Source: Planomonospora parontospora
GTDB lineage: Bacteria > Actinomycetota > Actinomycetes > Streptosporangiales > Streptosporangiaceae
Reading direction: 5' to 3'
NCBI GenBank assembly: GCA_014647935.1
Contig: BMQD01000011.1
Coordinates: 124,001-188,000 of the forward strand
Length of the DNA stretch: 64,000 nt
The translations under genes were made by a program, and so were the position numbers. Of this stretch, positions 44,564-53,470 are shown piece by piece. The notes beneath the pieces were generated by a model that was not told where the DNA came from, ran no database searches, and worked only from the letters and a program-made list of their open reading frames with translations. Within the stretch, counting starts at the first letter, position 1. Each line of letters opens with the position of its first letter.

Positions 44564-45556
44564 CTACTGCGGGATCCAGGCGGCCCAGACCGACGGGTTG
44601 GCCTCGACCCACTTCTTGGCCGCCTCCTCGGCGGACATGCCGTTGCTGGTGATGTCGTTGGCGACGGCGTTCTGGTGCTCGTTGGTCCAGGAGAAGTTCT
44701 TGACCAGCTGGTAGGCCTTGCCGCCGGTGTCGGCGAACCTCTTGCTCACGATCTTGTCGAGGTCCAGCTCGGCGTAGTCGCAGGCGACCTTCTTGGGGTC
44801 GGCGTCGCAGCCCTCGGTGTACGGGGGCAGGTTCACCCGGGCCAGCTCGACCTTGCTGAACAGCCAGTGCGGGTCCCAGAAGTAGAACAGCAGCGGCTTC
44901 TTCTGCCGCTGCGCCTGGGTGGCGGACTCGATCAGCGCCGCCTCGCTGCCGCCGACGACCACCTTGTAGTCCAGCTTCAGGTTCTTGATGATCGCCTCCT
45001 CGTTGCTCACGTAGGAGGGGTCGCCGAAGAGCAGCTGGCCCTTGCCGCCGGACTCGGAGGTCCTGAACAGGCGGGCGTACTTGTTCAGGTTCTTGTAGTC
45101 GGTGATGCCGGGGTACTCGTCGGCCATCCACTTGGGGATGTACCAGCCGATGACGCCCTTGTTGCCGGTGGAGCCCGCCTCGACGGCGACCTTCTTCTCC
45201 TCGATGAAGGTCTTCTTCAGGTCCTCGTGGCCCCAGTTCTCCACGATGACGTCGACGTCACCGGTCTCGAAGCCCTCCCAGGAGACCTGCTCGGCGAGCT
45301 CCTTCTTCTCGACCGTGTAGCCGAGCTCCTCCTCCAGCAGGTGGGCGATGACCGCGGCGCTGGCCTCGTAGCCCGCCCACGGGTTGACGGCGATCTTCAC
45401 GGTGCCGCCCGCGGCGGGCGCCGACGATCCCGCCGCGCCCGCGGACGGCTGCGCCGGACCGGCGCCGGTCTCCACGGTGGCCCCGCCGCAGCCCGCCGCG
45501 GCGAGTCCGAGGGTGAGCACACCGGCGAGCAGCCGGACCCTGGTTCCGATCCTCAT
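44564..45556 (-). CDS. Glycine-betaine-binding lipoprotein (OpuAC/ProX type), copy 2
   Basis: A 330-residue lipoprotein with lipobox LAAAGC (Cys23). The mature part is TVKIAVNPWAGYEASAAVIAHLLEEELGY..., with WDPHWLF and NFSWTNEHQNAV. It shares the fold and most motifs with copy 1, 61 bp downstream. It likely delivers glycine betaine to the fused permease. Two different binding proteins in one operon would widen the substrate range. Confidence 0.92.
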   Translation of the reverse strand: MRIGTRVRLLAGVLTLGLAAAGCGGATVETGAGPAQPSAGAAGSSAPAAGGTVKIAVNPWAGYEASAAVIAHLLEEELGYTVEKKELAEQVSWEGFETGDVDVIVENWGHEDLKKTFIEEKKVAVEAGSTGNKGVIGWYIPKWMADEYPGITDYKNLNKYARLFRTSESGGKGQLLFGDPSYVSNEEAIIKNLKLDYKVVVGGSEAALIESATQAQRQKKPLLFYFWDPHWLFSKVELARVNLPPYTEGCDADPKKVACDYAELDLDKIVSKRFADTGGKAYQLVKNFSWTNEHQNAVANDITSNGMSAEEAAKKWVEANPSVWAAWIPQ

Positions 45557-45584
45557 GCGATCCTCTTCTTCTTCCAGGTTCTTG

Positions 45585-47657
45585 TCAGGTGGACGTGCGG
45601 GTGAGCGGGCGCCGGCCGGCGCCCTGGGTGATCCGGTCGAGCGTGATCCCGAGCAGCACCGTGGCCACCCCGGCGGCGAAGCCCATGCCGAAGTCGGAGC
45701 GCTGGGAGAACCCGGAGACGACGTCGTAGCCGAGCCCGCCCGCGCCGACCAGCCCGCCGACCACGACCATGGCGAGCGTCATGACGATCCCCTGGTTGGC
45801 GGCGAGCAGGAGGGCGGGCCGGGCCATCGGGAGCCGTACCTTCCACAGCAGCTGCCGCTCGGTGGAACCGCAGGACAGGGCGGCCTCGACCGCGCCCGGG
45901 GCGACGTTGCGGACGCCCTCCTCGACCAGGCGGGCGACCGCGGGCACCGCGTAGACCACCGAGGCGAAGATCGCGGTGAACCGGGTCGCGCCGAACAGCG
46001 CCAGCGCGGGCAGCAGGTAGACGAAGGCGGGCAGGGTCTGCGCGGCGTCGAGCAGCGGCCGCTGCACGGCGGCGAACCGGGGCGAGCGGGCCGCCGCCAC
46101 GCCGAGCACCAGGCCGGCGAGCAGGGTCAGCGCCACCGCCACCAGCACGGTGGTGAGCGTCTCCATGGTGTGCTGCCAGAGCCCCAGCAGGGCCGTGGCG
46201 AGCAGGCAGCCCGTGGCGACGGCCGCGGGCCGGGGCCCGCCGGTCCGCCACCCGATCGCGAGCGCGACCGCCGCGACCAGCCACCAGGGCGCCTCGGTGA
46301 GCACGGTCTGCAGCGGGTTGAGCAGTCCCTCGGCGACGGCGCCGCCGACCGCCTGGGTCAGGCCGTACCAGGAGGTCTTCGCCCAGTCCACGGCGTCGTT
46401 CACCGGGCCGGCGAAGTCGAGCGCCCACGCGCCGGGGAACTCCGCGGGCAGCACACGGCCCAGCAGGATCCCGGTGGCCGCCAGCGCGCCCGCGGCCGCC
46501 CGCCGCACCCGGGAGCGGCGGGCGGCCGCCCCGGGTCCCAGGGCCTCCTCGTACGGCGGGCGCGCCGCGGCCGTGACCACCCGGTCGAGCACGACCGCCA
46601 TGGCGACGATGGCCAGGCCCGCCGGGAGCATCAGGCCCACGTCCGCCCGGGACAGACCCCGGATGACGTCCGAGCCGAGACCCGGGGCGGCGATCAGCGC
46701 CGCGATCACCACCATGGACAGCGCCATCATGATGGTCTGGCCGGCCGCCAGGCCGATGGTGCCGCGGGCCAGCGGGAGGCGGACCCCCCGCAGGGTCTGC
46801 GCGCGTGTCGCGCCCAGCGACTCCGAGGCCTCCACCGCGGCGGGGGAGACCTGCTCGACGGCGAGCGCGGTGATCCGGATCGCCGGGGGGATCGCGTAGA
46901 CCATCGTGGCGACGGTGGCCGCGGCCGGGCCGATCTGGAAGAGCAGCACCATCGGCGCGAGGTAGGCGAACGTCGGCATGATCTGCATGACGTCGAGGAG
47001 GGGGGTGAGCAGGCGGCGCAGCCGCGGGGACAGGCCCGCCCAGACCCCCAGGGGCAGGCCGACCGCCAGGGAGAGCAGGACGGCCGCGAGCACCAGCGCG
47101 AGCGTGTCGACGCTCGCCTGCCACACCCCCAGCACCCCGAACGCGCCGAACCCGGCCATGGCGAGCAGCCCGGTGCGCGCGCCGCCCGCGAGCCAGCCGA
47201 GCGCGCCCGCGCACCCGGCCAGACCGGCCCAGCCCAGGCCGTGCAGGACCAGGTGGAGCAGGTCGTGGACACTACCGACGCCGAGCCGTACGTAGTTGAC
47301 GAGGAACAGGAAGAACGGGCTCCGGTTGCGCTCGGCGTCCGCCCAGGCCCGCAGGTCGGCGACGATCCGGAACGGGGCGGCGTCGTCGTCGTGGGGGAGG
47401 GTCGCGGTGCCCTGGAAGGCGGCGTAGGCGGCGTAGGCGGCGACCGCCAGGCCCGCCGCGGCGAGCGCCGGCGCCCAGCGGGGCACCCGTACGGCGCCGC
47501 GGCGGGCGGCGGGCGGGGCCGCGGACCCGGTCCGGCCCGCGGGCGGCCCTGCCGACGGTCCTGCCGACGGTCCTGCCGACGGCTCTGTCGGCGGTCCTGC
47601 GGGCGGCCCTGCCTGCGCCCCGGCCGGCTCGGCCGCGCCGACCGTCCCGGAGCTCAC
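45585..47657 (-). CDS. Fused double permease of betaine/choline ABC transporter
   Basis: A 690-residue protein made of two ProW/OpuAB-like permease halves. Each half has the EAA-loop sequence ([22 protein letters not shown] near 256-277; [22 protein letters not shown] near 594-615). Four to six membrane helices surround each loop. A 45-residue Ala/Pro/Gly-rich N-terminus has [11 protein letters not shown]-type repeats. Most relatives are single domains forming dimers, so this fusion is notable. GTG 47657 overlaps the ATPase stop. Confidence 0.9.
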   Translation of the reverse strand: MSSGTVGAAEPAGAQAGPPAGPPTEPSAGPSAGPSAGPPAGRTGSAAPPAARRGAVRVPRWAPALAAAGLAVAAYAAYAAFQGTATLPHDDDAAPFRIVADLRAWADAERNRSPFFLFLVNYVRLGVGSVHDLLHLVLHGLGWAGLAGCAGALGWLAGGARTGLLAMAGFGAFGVLGVWQASVDTLALVLAAVLLSLAVGLPLGVWAGLSPRLRRLLTPLLDVMQIMPTFAYLAPMVLLFQIGPAAATVATMVYAIPPAIRITALAVEQVSPAAVEASESLGATRAQTLRGVRLPLARGTIGLAAGQTIMMALSMVVIAALIAAPGLGSDVIRGLSRADVGLMLPAGLAIVAMAVVLDRVVTAAARPPYEEALGPGAAARRSRVRRAAAGALAATGILLGRVLPAEFPGAWALDFAGPVNDAVDWAKTSWYGLTQAVGGAVAEGLLNPLQTVLTEAPWWLVAAVALAIGWRTGGPRPAAVATGCLLATALLGLWQHTMETLTTVLVAVALTLLAGLVLGVAAARSPRFAAVQRPLLDAAQTLPAFVYLLPALALFGATRFTAIFASVVYAVPAVARLVEEGVRNVAPGAVEAALSCGSTERQLLWKVRLPMARPALLLAANQGIVMTLAMVVVGGLVGAGGLGYDVVSGFSQRSDFGMGFAAGVATVLLGITLDRITQGAGRRPLTRTST

Positions 47658-48697
47658 GAGGCGGCTCCGGGAAGGCCGGCCAGGGCGGACAGGACGTCAC
47701 GGCGGTCGACCACGCCGATCGGCCGGCCGTCCTGGACGACGCGGACCGGCAGGTCCGAGTGGAGTACGGCGGGCACCGCGTCGCGGATGACCGTCTCGGC
47801 GGGGAGCGCGGTCTCGCCGGGCCGCTCGCCGTCGGCGGAGTCGCGGCAGATCCAGCGGAGCGACAGGACGTCGCCGCGGGGGACGTCCCTGACGAAGTCG
47901 GCCACGTACTCGTCGGCGGGGGAGCCGACCAGCTCCTCGGCGGTGCCGGTCTGGACGATCTCGCCCGCGCGCATGACGGCGATGCGCTCGCCCAGCTTGA
48001 GGGCCTCGGACAGGTCGTGGGTGATGAACAGCATGGTGGTGCCGACCTCGCGGTGCAGCCGGACGACCTCGGTCTGCATGTCGCGGCGGATCAGCGGGTC
48101 GAGCGCGCTGAACGGTTCGTCGAAGAGCAGCACCTCCGGGCCGGTGGCCAGGGCGCGGGCCAGGCCGACGCGCTGCTGCATGCCGCCGGAGAGCCGGTCG
48201 GGCAGGGTCTCGGCGAAACCTTCCAGGCCGACCAGAGTGAGCATCTCCCGGGCCCGCTCGTGCCTTCTCGCGCGCGGGACGCCCTGGATCTCCAGGCCGT
48301 AGGCGACGTTGTCGAGGACCCTGCGGTGCGGCAGGAGGCCGAAGTGCTGGAAGACCATGCTGACCCGGTTCCGGCGCAGGTCCCGGAGCCGGGCGGGGGA
48401 GGCGGCGCGCACGTCCTCGCCGGCGATGGAGATCTCCCCCGCGGTCGGTTCGACCAGCCGGGTGAGGCAGCGGACCAGGGTGGACTTGCCGCTGCCCGAC
48501 AGGCCCATCACGACGAACACCTCGCCGGGCCGCACCGTGAAACCGACGTCCCGCACCGCGGCGACGCAGCCGGTCCTCTCCCGCAGCGCGACGGGGTCCA
48601 GCCCGGCGTCGGGACCGCCGAGAACACGGTCCGCCCGGGGGCCGAAGATCTTCCACAGGCCACGAACCTCGATCGCGGCGCCGTCGGGTGAGGCCAC
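47654..48697 (-). CDS. Glycine-betaine ABC transporter ATPase (ProV/OpuAA type)
   Basis: A 347-residue ATPase. Walker A is GLSGSGKST, the signature [10 protein letters not shown], and Walker [14 protein letters not shown]. The N-terminal VRGLWKIFG is ProV-like. The C-terminus holds what looks like one CBS-like unit ([23 protein letters not shown]), shorter than the two CBS domains used for ionic-strength sensing. GTG 48697 has GGAGG five nt upstream; TTG 48709 in frame overlaps it and is rejected. First gene of the operon. Confidence 0.92.
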   Translation of the reverse strand: MASPDGAAIEVRGLWKIFGPRADRVLGGPDAGLDPVALRERTGCVAAVRDVGFTVRPGEVFVVMGLSGSGKSTLVRCLTRLVEPTAGEISIAGEDVRAASPARLRDLRRNRVSMVFQHFGLLPHRRVLDNVAYGLEIQGVPRARRHERAREMLTLVGLEGFAETLPDRLSGGMQQRVGLARALATGPEVLLFDEPFSALDPLIRRDMQTEVVRLHREVGTTMLFITHDLSEALKLGERIAVMRAGEIVQTGTAEELVGSPADEYVADFVRDVPRGDVLSLRWICRDSADGERPGETALPAETVIRDAVPAVLHSDLPVRVVQDGRPIGVVDRRDVLSALAGLPGAAS

Positions 48698-49074
48698 TTT
48701 CTCCTCCAAAGCTCACCGCTCCGATGCGGATGAGGCTAGGGGCGCAAGGGGTCACGATATGGCGGAAATATCAGGAATCACAATGCCGTGATCTTCTGGA
48801 GGCGCTCGTGCTTCTGATGTGTTATCCCGGATGCTGTGTTTTGGAACGGTACAAACAGCCATATAGGTACGACAAATACTTAATGCAGGTATCGGAGGGT
48901 CCGAATTAGAGTGCCGGATTGGAATTGGAGCTCCAGGTTCTCGCCTCTCTTGTCTCATGAGTGAGCATTTGTATGGCTATGGTCGGTGGTCTTGACTGGT
49001 TGAGATGTGCTCGAATAGCTGGGAACCATGGCGAATTCGGCCAGCGCGTTCGTCCACCGAGAGGGCAGCGGTCG
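48698..49074. promoter_or_regulatory. AT-enriched divergent promoter region between betaine operon and cvnA2
   Basis: A 377-bp region without a supportable gene. From 48750 to 48980 the A+T content is far above the surroundings. It includes an imperfect ATCAC-N6-GTGAT hairpin (48776-48791) and several TATA-like stretches (CATATAGG, AAATACTTAAT near 48860-48885). Promoters for both directions probably lie here, but I cannot pin them. Confidence 0.5.
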
Positions 49075-51765
49075 GTGAGTACACAGAAGACCCGGGACGG
49101 CGGATTCCGTCTGCGCAACTGGCGGGTGCGTTCCAGGCTGATCGCGCTCATCCTGGTGCCGACCGCCGCCGCCGTGCTGCTGGGAGGCGTGCAGGTCTTC
49201 GGCTCCGTGCGCGCCGCGGCCGAATACCAGCGCGTCAACGACCTGGCCCGGCTCTCCGACCACATCGGCGCGCTCACCCACGAACTGGCCGGCGAGCGCG
49301 ACCGCACCGCCTGGTTCATCGCCCTCGGCCGCCCGGAACGCGGCGAGCAGGGCGTGCGCGACCGGATGAACGCCGTGGACCGCGCGGCCGTGCGGGTGCG
49401 CGAGAGCGGCGCCCTGCTGCGGGACGCGATCGGCGGCCGCACCGGGGACGAGATCGAGGCCGCGCTGGCCCGCCTGGAGGACCTGGCGCAGCTGCGACGG
49501 CAGGCGCTGGAGGAGACGCTGCTGCCCGACGCCGCGATCGACGCCTACAGCCTGGTCATCGCCGACCTGCTCTCCCTCCACGACGAACTGGGCAAGGGCA
49601 GCTCCGACGACCTGCTGTTCGGCCGGTCCCTCACCCTGGACGCGCTCGCCCGGGCCAAGGAGAGCCTCTCGCTCCAGCGGGGCCTGCTCTCGGTGGTCCT
49701 GGTCGCGGGCCGGTTCGAACAGGAGCAGATGGAGCGGTTCCTCGGCGCGCTGGCCTCCGAGCAGAGCGAGCGCCGGGCGTTCGCCGCCGAGGCCGGAGTC
49801 GCCGAACGGCGCTTCTTCGACGAGGCGGTCAACGGCGGCGGCACCGACCGGTCCGGGTTCCTGCGGGAGCTGGTCCTGCTCCGCGCCGCCTCCGGAGCCC
49901 CGCTCCGGGGCCTGGACCTGGCCGAGAAGGACGACGCCGGGCAGTGGTACGAGGCGGTCTCGGCGACGATCGACCGGATGCGCACCGTCGAGGAGCGGCA
50001 CGCCCGGCAGATCGTGGCCCGCAGCGGCGAACTCGGCGACGCCGAGCGGAACCGCGCCCTGCTGGCCGCCGGATCGGTCGCCGGGCTGCTGCTGGCCGTA
50101 CTGCTGATCACCAGCGGGGTGGCGCGCTCACTGGTCCGGCCGCTGCGGCGGCTCCGCCGGGAGGCCCTGGAGGTCGCCGGCGAACGGCTGCCGCAGTACG
50201 TCCAGCGGGTGCGGGAGTCGCGCGACGGCGAGATCGGCGGGCTCGGCGACATCGCGGCCGAGGTGCCCCCGATCGGGGTCCTGTCCCGCGACGAGATCGG
50301 CGAGGTGGCCCGCGCCTTCGACGAGGTCCACCGGGAGGCCGTACGGCTGGCGGGCGACGAGGCGAAGCTGCGCCACACGGTCAACGCGATGTTCGTCAAC
50401 CTCTCCCGCCGGAGCCAGACGCTGGTGGAGCGCCAGCTCACCCTGGTGGAGCGGCTGGAGCGCGGCGAACGCGACGACCGCCGCCTGGCCGACCTGTTCA
50501 AGCTCGACCACCTGGCCACCCGCATGCGCCGCAACAGCGAGAACCTGCTCGTCCTCGCCGGGCAGGAGGTGGCGCGCCGCTGGCGCAACCCGGTCGAGGT
50601 CATGGACGTCGTCCGCGCCGCGCTCTCGGAGGTGGAGAACTACGACCGGGTGGTCACCCGCGTCCAGTCCGAGGTGGCCGTAGCCGGGCCCGCGGTGAGC
50701 GACGTGGTGCACCTGCTCGCCGAACTGGTGGAGAACGCCCTGTCGTTCTCGCCGGGCGAGACCGAGGTCGTCGTCTCCAGCAGCCGCATCGACGGCGGCG
50801 GCGTGATGATCTCGGTGACCGACCAGGGCATCGGCATGACCGCCGACGAGCTCGCCGAGGTCAACCGGCGCCTGGCCGACCCGCAGCCGGCCGATGCCTC
50901 GGTGGCCCGCCGCATGGGCCTGTTCGTGGTCGGCCGCCTGGCCCTCAAGCACGGCATCCGGGTCCGGCTCCGGCCCCAGGAGTCCGGCCTGACCGCAATG
51001 GTGCTGCTCCCGGAGGACCTCCTCGCCCCCCTGCCCGGCGCGTCCCCCGCCGCGCCCGCCCAGGCGTCCCCGTTCGACCTGGCGGCGAGCCGCTCCTTCC
51101 CGCCCTTTCCGTCCTTCCCGTCCGGTCCCGAGGCGGTCCCCGCGGCGGGACCGGACCGGGGACCGGCCCGCCCCCGGACGCCCGCCACCCTGTCGGCGCC
51201 CCTGCCGGAGGGGGTGACGGCCCTGCCGCCGCAGACCCGGCAGCCCGGGCCGCTGCCGGGGACGGGCACCTCGGCCCTGGACGCCGGGGACGAGTACCTG
51301 CCGATCTTCGCCTCGGTCGAGTCCGGCTGGTTCCGCACGGGCACCCTCGAACCCGTGCGCGGGCCCGGACCTGCGCGCGAGGAGCCCGCCTCCGCCGGAG
51401 AACCCGGTGGGCGGCCGCCCACCGCCGCACCCGGGCAGGACTGGTCGTCCCCCGCGGACAGCGGCTGGCAGGCGGCGCGGGCCGTGAGCGAGCCCGCGCA
51501 CGGCGGGCTGACCACCTCGGGACTGCCCAAACGGACACCCAAGGCCAATCTGGTCCCCGGCTCCGTGCCCGCCTCCCCGGCCCAGGCCCCGGCCGGCCTG
51601 CGTCCCCAGAGTCCGCCGGGTTCCTCCGGGACCCCACCGCAGCCGCTCGCCCGGCCGCCGCAGCCGGTGGCGCCCCTGTCCGCCGAGCGGGTGCGCGACC
51701 GGATGGCGAGCTTCCAGCAGGGCGTGCGCCGGGCCCGCAACGAACTCCCGAACCGGGAGAGCTGA
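49075..51765 (+). CDS. cvnA: Conservon sensor kinase-like protein CvnA (second copy)
   Basis: An 896-residue protein with the same order as the first CvnA: TM1 (about 20-42), NIT-type sensor domain, TM2 (about 327-349), HAMP, FKLDHLATRMRRNSENLLVLAG helix, and HATPase (LLAELVENALSFSP, DQGIGM). The Pro-rich tail is unrelated in bulk to that of copy 1 but keeps LPIFASVES, GWQAA, LPKRTPKANLVPG and SFQQGVRR. The GTG start has GAGAGGG upstream. It is followed three nt later by a cvnC gene, with no cvnB or cvnD, so this locus is an incomplete conservon. Confidence 0.92.
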   Translation: MSTQKTRDGGFRLRNWRVRSRLIALILVPTAAAVLLGGVQVFGSVRAAAEYQRVNDLARLSDHIGALTHELAGERDRTAWFIALGRPERGEQGVRDRMNAVDRAAVRVRESGALLRDAIGGRTGDEIEAALARLEDLAQLRRQALEETLLPDAAIDAYSLVIADLLSLHDELGKGSSDDLLFGRSLTLDALARAKESLSLQRGLLSVVLVAGRFEQEQMERFLGALASEQSERRAFAAEAGVAERRFFDEAVNGGGTDRSGFLRELVLLRAASGAPLRGLDLAEKDDAGQWYEAVSATIDRMRTVEERHARQIVARSGELGDAERNRALLAAGSVAGLLLAVLLITSGVARSLVRPLRRLRREALEVAGERLPQYVQRVRESRDGEIGGLGDIAAEVPPIGVLSRDEIGEVARAFDEVHREAVRLAGDEAKLRHTVNAMFVNLSRRSQTLVERQLTLVERLERGERDDRRLADLFKLDHLATRMRRNSENLLVLAGQEVARRWRNPVEVMDVVRAALSEVENYDRVVTRVQSEVAVAGPAVSDVVHLLAELVENALSFSPGETEVVVSSSRIDGGGVMISVTDQGIGMTADELAEVNRRLADPQPADASVARRMGLFVVGRLALKHGIRVRLRPQESGLTAMVLLPEDLLAPLPGASPAAPAQASPFDLAASRSFPPFPSFPSGPEAVPAAGPDRGPARPRTPATLSAPLPEGVTALPPQTRQPGPLPGTGTSALDAGDEYLPIFASVESGWFRTGTLEPVRGPGPAREEPASAGEPGGRPPTAAPGQDWSSPADSGWQAARAVSEPAHGGLTTSGLPKRTPKANLVPGSVPASPAQAPAGLRPQSPPGSSGTPPQPLARPPQPVAPLSAERVRDRMASFQQGVRRARNELPNRES

Positions 51766-51768
51766 GCC

Positions 51769-52275
51769 GTGACCGATCCCTACTGGAACGACCCCCGCGG
51801 CCCCGGCTACGGGCCCCCGCCGGGTCCGAGGCACGGCGGGGGCGGAGAGTACGGGCGGCCCCCGTCCGGCCCGCCGTACGGCGGGGGCGGGGAGTACGGC
51901 CCGGACTCCGGAGCGGGGTACGGCCCGCCGCAGGAGGAAGAGGAGAGCTCGCTGGTCCGCATGTACGCCGTCACCGGCGGGCGGACCGCACCCCGGACCC
52001 AGCTCGCGATGGAGGCGCTGGTCTCCTCGGCGACCTCCGGCCGGCTGGGGCTCTCCTTCACCCGGGAGTACCGCGCGATCAGCGAGCTGTGCCGCCACGT
52101 CCGTTCGGTCGCGGAGATCTCCGCGCTGCTGGGCATTCCCCTCGGCGTCGCCCGGGTGCTCATCGCCGACATGGAGTCCGAGGGCCTGGTCCGGATCTAC
52201 CATCCCCAGGTCCAGGAGAGCGGTCCCGGCCGCGACCTCCTCGAACGCGTCCTCGGCGGCCTCCGCCGCCTCTGA
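51769..52275 (+). CDS. cvnC: DUF742 protein CvnC (second copy)
   Basis: A 168-residue DUF742 protein. Residues 1-60 are Gly/Pro/Tyr-rich (GPGYGPPPGPRHGGGGEYG), then the core SLVRMYAVTGGRTAPRTQLAMEALV and the winged-helix-like ELCRHVRSVAEISALLGIPLGVARVLIADMESEGLVRIY. The C-terminus LLERVLGGLRRL matches copy 1. Its GTG lies three nt after cvnA. It probably works with the CvnA beside it or borrows CvnB and CvnD from the first conservon. Confidence 0.93.
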   Translation: MTDPYWNDPRGPGYGPPPGPRHGGGGEYGRPPSGPPYGGGGEYGPDSGAGYGPPQEEEESSLVRMYAVTGGRTAPRTQLAMEALVSSATSGRLGLSFTREYRAISELCRHVRSVAEISALLGIPLGVARVLIADMESEGLVRIYHPQVQESGPGRDLLERVLGGLRRL

Positions 52276-52291
52276 CCTCGATGGTCCGGGC

Positions 52292-52340
52292 GGGTCTCGT
52301 TCCGTCGCACCAAGCCCGACCACCGCACGGAGCGGGACCC
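52292..52340. terminator. Hairpin between cvnC2 and SIS-domain gene
   Basis: A 14-bp stem GGGTCTCGTTCCGT/ACGGAGCGGGACCC (two G-U pairs) with a 21-nt loop lies between convergent genes. Confidence 0.6.
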
Positions 52341-52368
52341 GGCCGGAGCGAGGGGCGGAACCGCGCGG

Positions 52369-53325
52369 TCAGGGGAGCCACCAGCAGGCGGCGACGAGTT
52401 CGCAGACGAGGGTCTCGGTCAGCAGCGCCACGTCAGGGTCGTCGTCGTGCCGGTAGCGGACGGAGGCGGCGGCGCCGGGGACGTCGCCGCCGACGGTCAG
52501 GACGGTGGAGCCGCGCTCCCGGATCCACTCCATGGCCTGCCCGTCGTAGCGGGAGCCGGGGAACAGCACGGCCCGGTAGTCGAGGGTCTTGGTGAGGTAG
52601 ACGTCGACGTGCGCCCAGTCGCCGGTCTCGCAGGCGTCGGCGGCCCGGCGGGGCCCCTCGCGGAACATCAGGGCGGACTGCTCGGCGGACGACAGCCTCT
52701 CGGCCGGGGCGATCGTGTAGACGCCGGCCGGGCCGTCCAGCAGGGCCATGGCGGGTTCCAGCCACTCGCCGCGCCGGTCCAGCAGGTCGGCCGTGGCCTC
52801 CGCGCTCCGGCGCAGCAGCGCGGGCACGTCCGGGCCCGCGCCGGTCAGGCGGCCGTTCAGGGCCAGCAGCAGGGCGAGGGTGTGCTGGAAGGTACGGCAG
52901 GCGACGCCGCCCCGCTCCTCGCCCGCGAGCATCGGCACGACCAGGTCGGCGCCCTCGGTGATCGGCGAGTCCGGCCGCTCGGTCATCGCCGCCACGAAGG
53001 ACCGGCCCCGGTGCCGGGCGACCGCGTCCAGGGTCTCGCGGCTGCCGCCGGTGGCGGAGACGGCCACGACCAGGGTCTTCGGGTCGGCCGGGTAGGAGAG
53101 CGAGGCCGAGGCGTACTCGGCGGCGGCGTCGACCCCGGCGGCGCGCAGGCGGAGCGCGGCCACCCCCGCGGCGTACCGGGAGCTGCCCATGCCGAGGAGG
53201 ATGACCCGCCGGATCCCCTCCGGCGGCAGCGCCCCGAACGGGTCGCCGGCCTCCAGGGCGTCGGCCAGGCCGGCCAGGGCGGCGGGCTTGGCCTCCAGAT
53301 CGGCGAGGTACAGCTCGGAGTTCAC
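52369..53325 (-). CDS. SIS-domain protein (glucosamine-6-phosphate deaminase/isomerase-like)
   Basis: A 318-residue protein with two SIS domains like the isomerase half of GlmS. GMGSSRYAA (about 51-59) and VAVSATGGSRET (about 92-103) fit the phosphosugar-binding loops. It lacks a glutaminase domain, so it may act on aminosugar phosphates without transferring glutamine nitrogen. GTG 53325 is preceded by GAGGAG. The gene downstream of the kinase-like gene in the same orientation suggests joint handling of an aminosugar. Confidence 0.8.
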   Translation of the reverse strand: MNSELYLADLEAKPAALAGLADALEAGDPFGALPPEGIRRVILLGMGSSRYAAGVAALRLRAAGVDAAAEYASASLSYPADPKTLVVAVSATGGSRETLDAVARHRGRSFVAAMTERPDSPITEGADLVVPMLAGEERGGVACRTFQHTLALLLALNGRLTGAGPDVPALLRRSAEATADLLDRRGEWLEPAMALLDGPAGVYTIAPAERLSSAEQSALMFREGPRRAADACETGDWAHVDVYLTKTLDYRAVLFPGSRYDGQAMEWIRERGSTVLTVGGDVPGAAASVRYRHDDDPDVALLTETLVCELVAACWWLP

Positions 53326-53336
53326 GTCGTCTCCTC

Positions 53337-53361
53337 GGTCAGGTCAGGTCAGGTCGGGTCG
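53337..53361. repeat. 5-bp tandem repeat GGTCA
   Basis: GGTCA is repeated three times, then GGTCG twice, just upstream of the SIS gene start. It is a short microsatellite in the 145-bp spacer between the SIS gene and the kinase-like gene; the rest of the spacer shows nothing clear. Confidence 0.8.
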
Positions 53362-53470
53362 GAGCGGGGCGGGACGCGCACGGACGGTGCCGGGCCCGGG
53401 TGCCGGCGCGCGTCGTCATCCGGGATCGCCGGCGGGTCGGGTCCGTGCCCGGCCGTGCGGCGGCGGGTGG

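Noticed and set aside
45384-48302. A plus-strand frame of about 970 codons opposite the betaine transporter genes.
   Set aside because: Low-complexity Gly/Gln/Arg sequence with no motifs; minus-strand transporter genes are unambiguous.
49005-52595. A plus-strand frame of about 1200 codons overlapping cvnA2 and cvnC2.
   Set aside because: Arg/Pro/Gly-rich shadow; the cvnA2 frame has all family motifs and normal codon use.
53337-53361. GGTCA repeats, considered as a CRISPR remnant.
   Set aside because: Five-base units without spacers; a microsatellite. No CRISPR array or cas gene is visible in the window.
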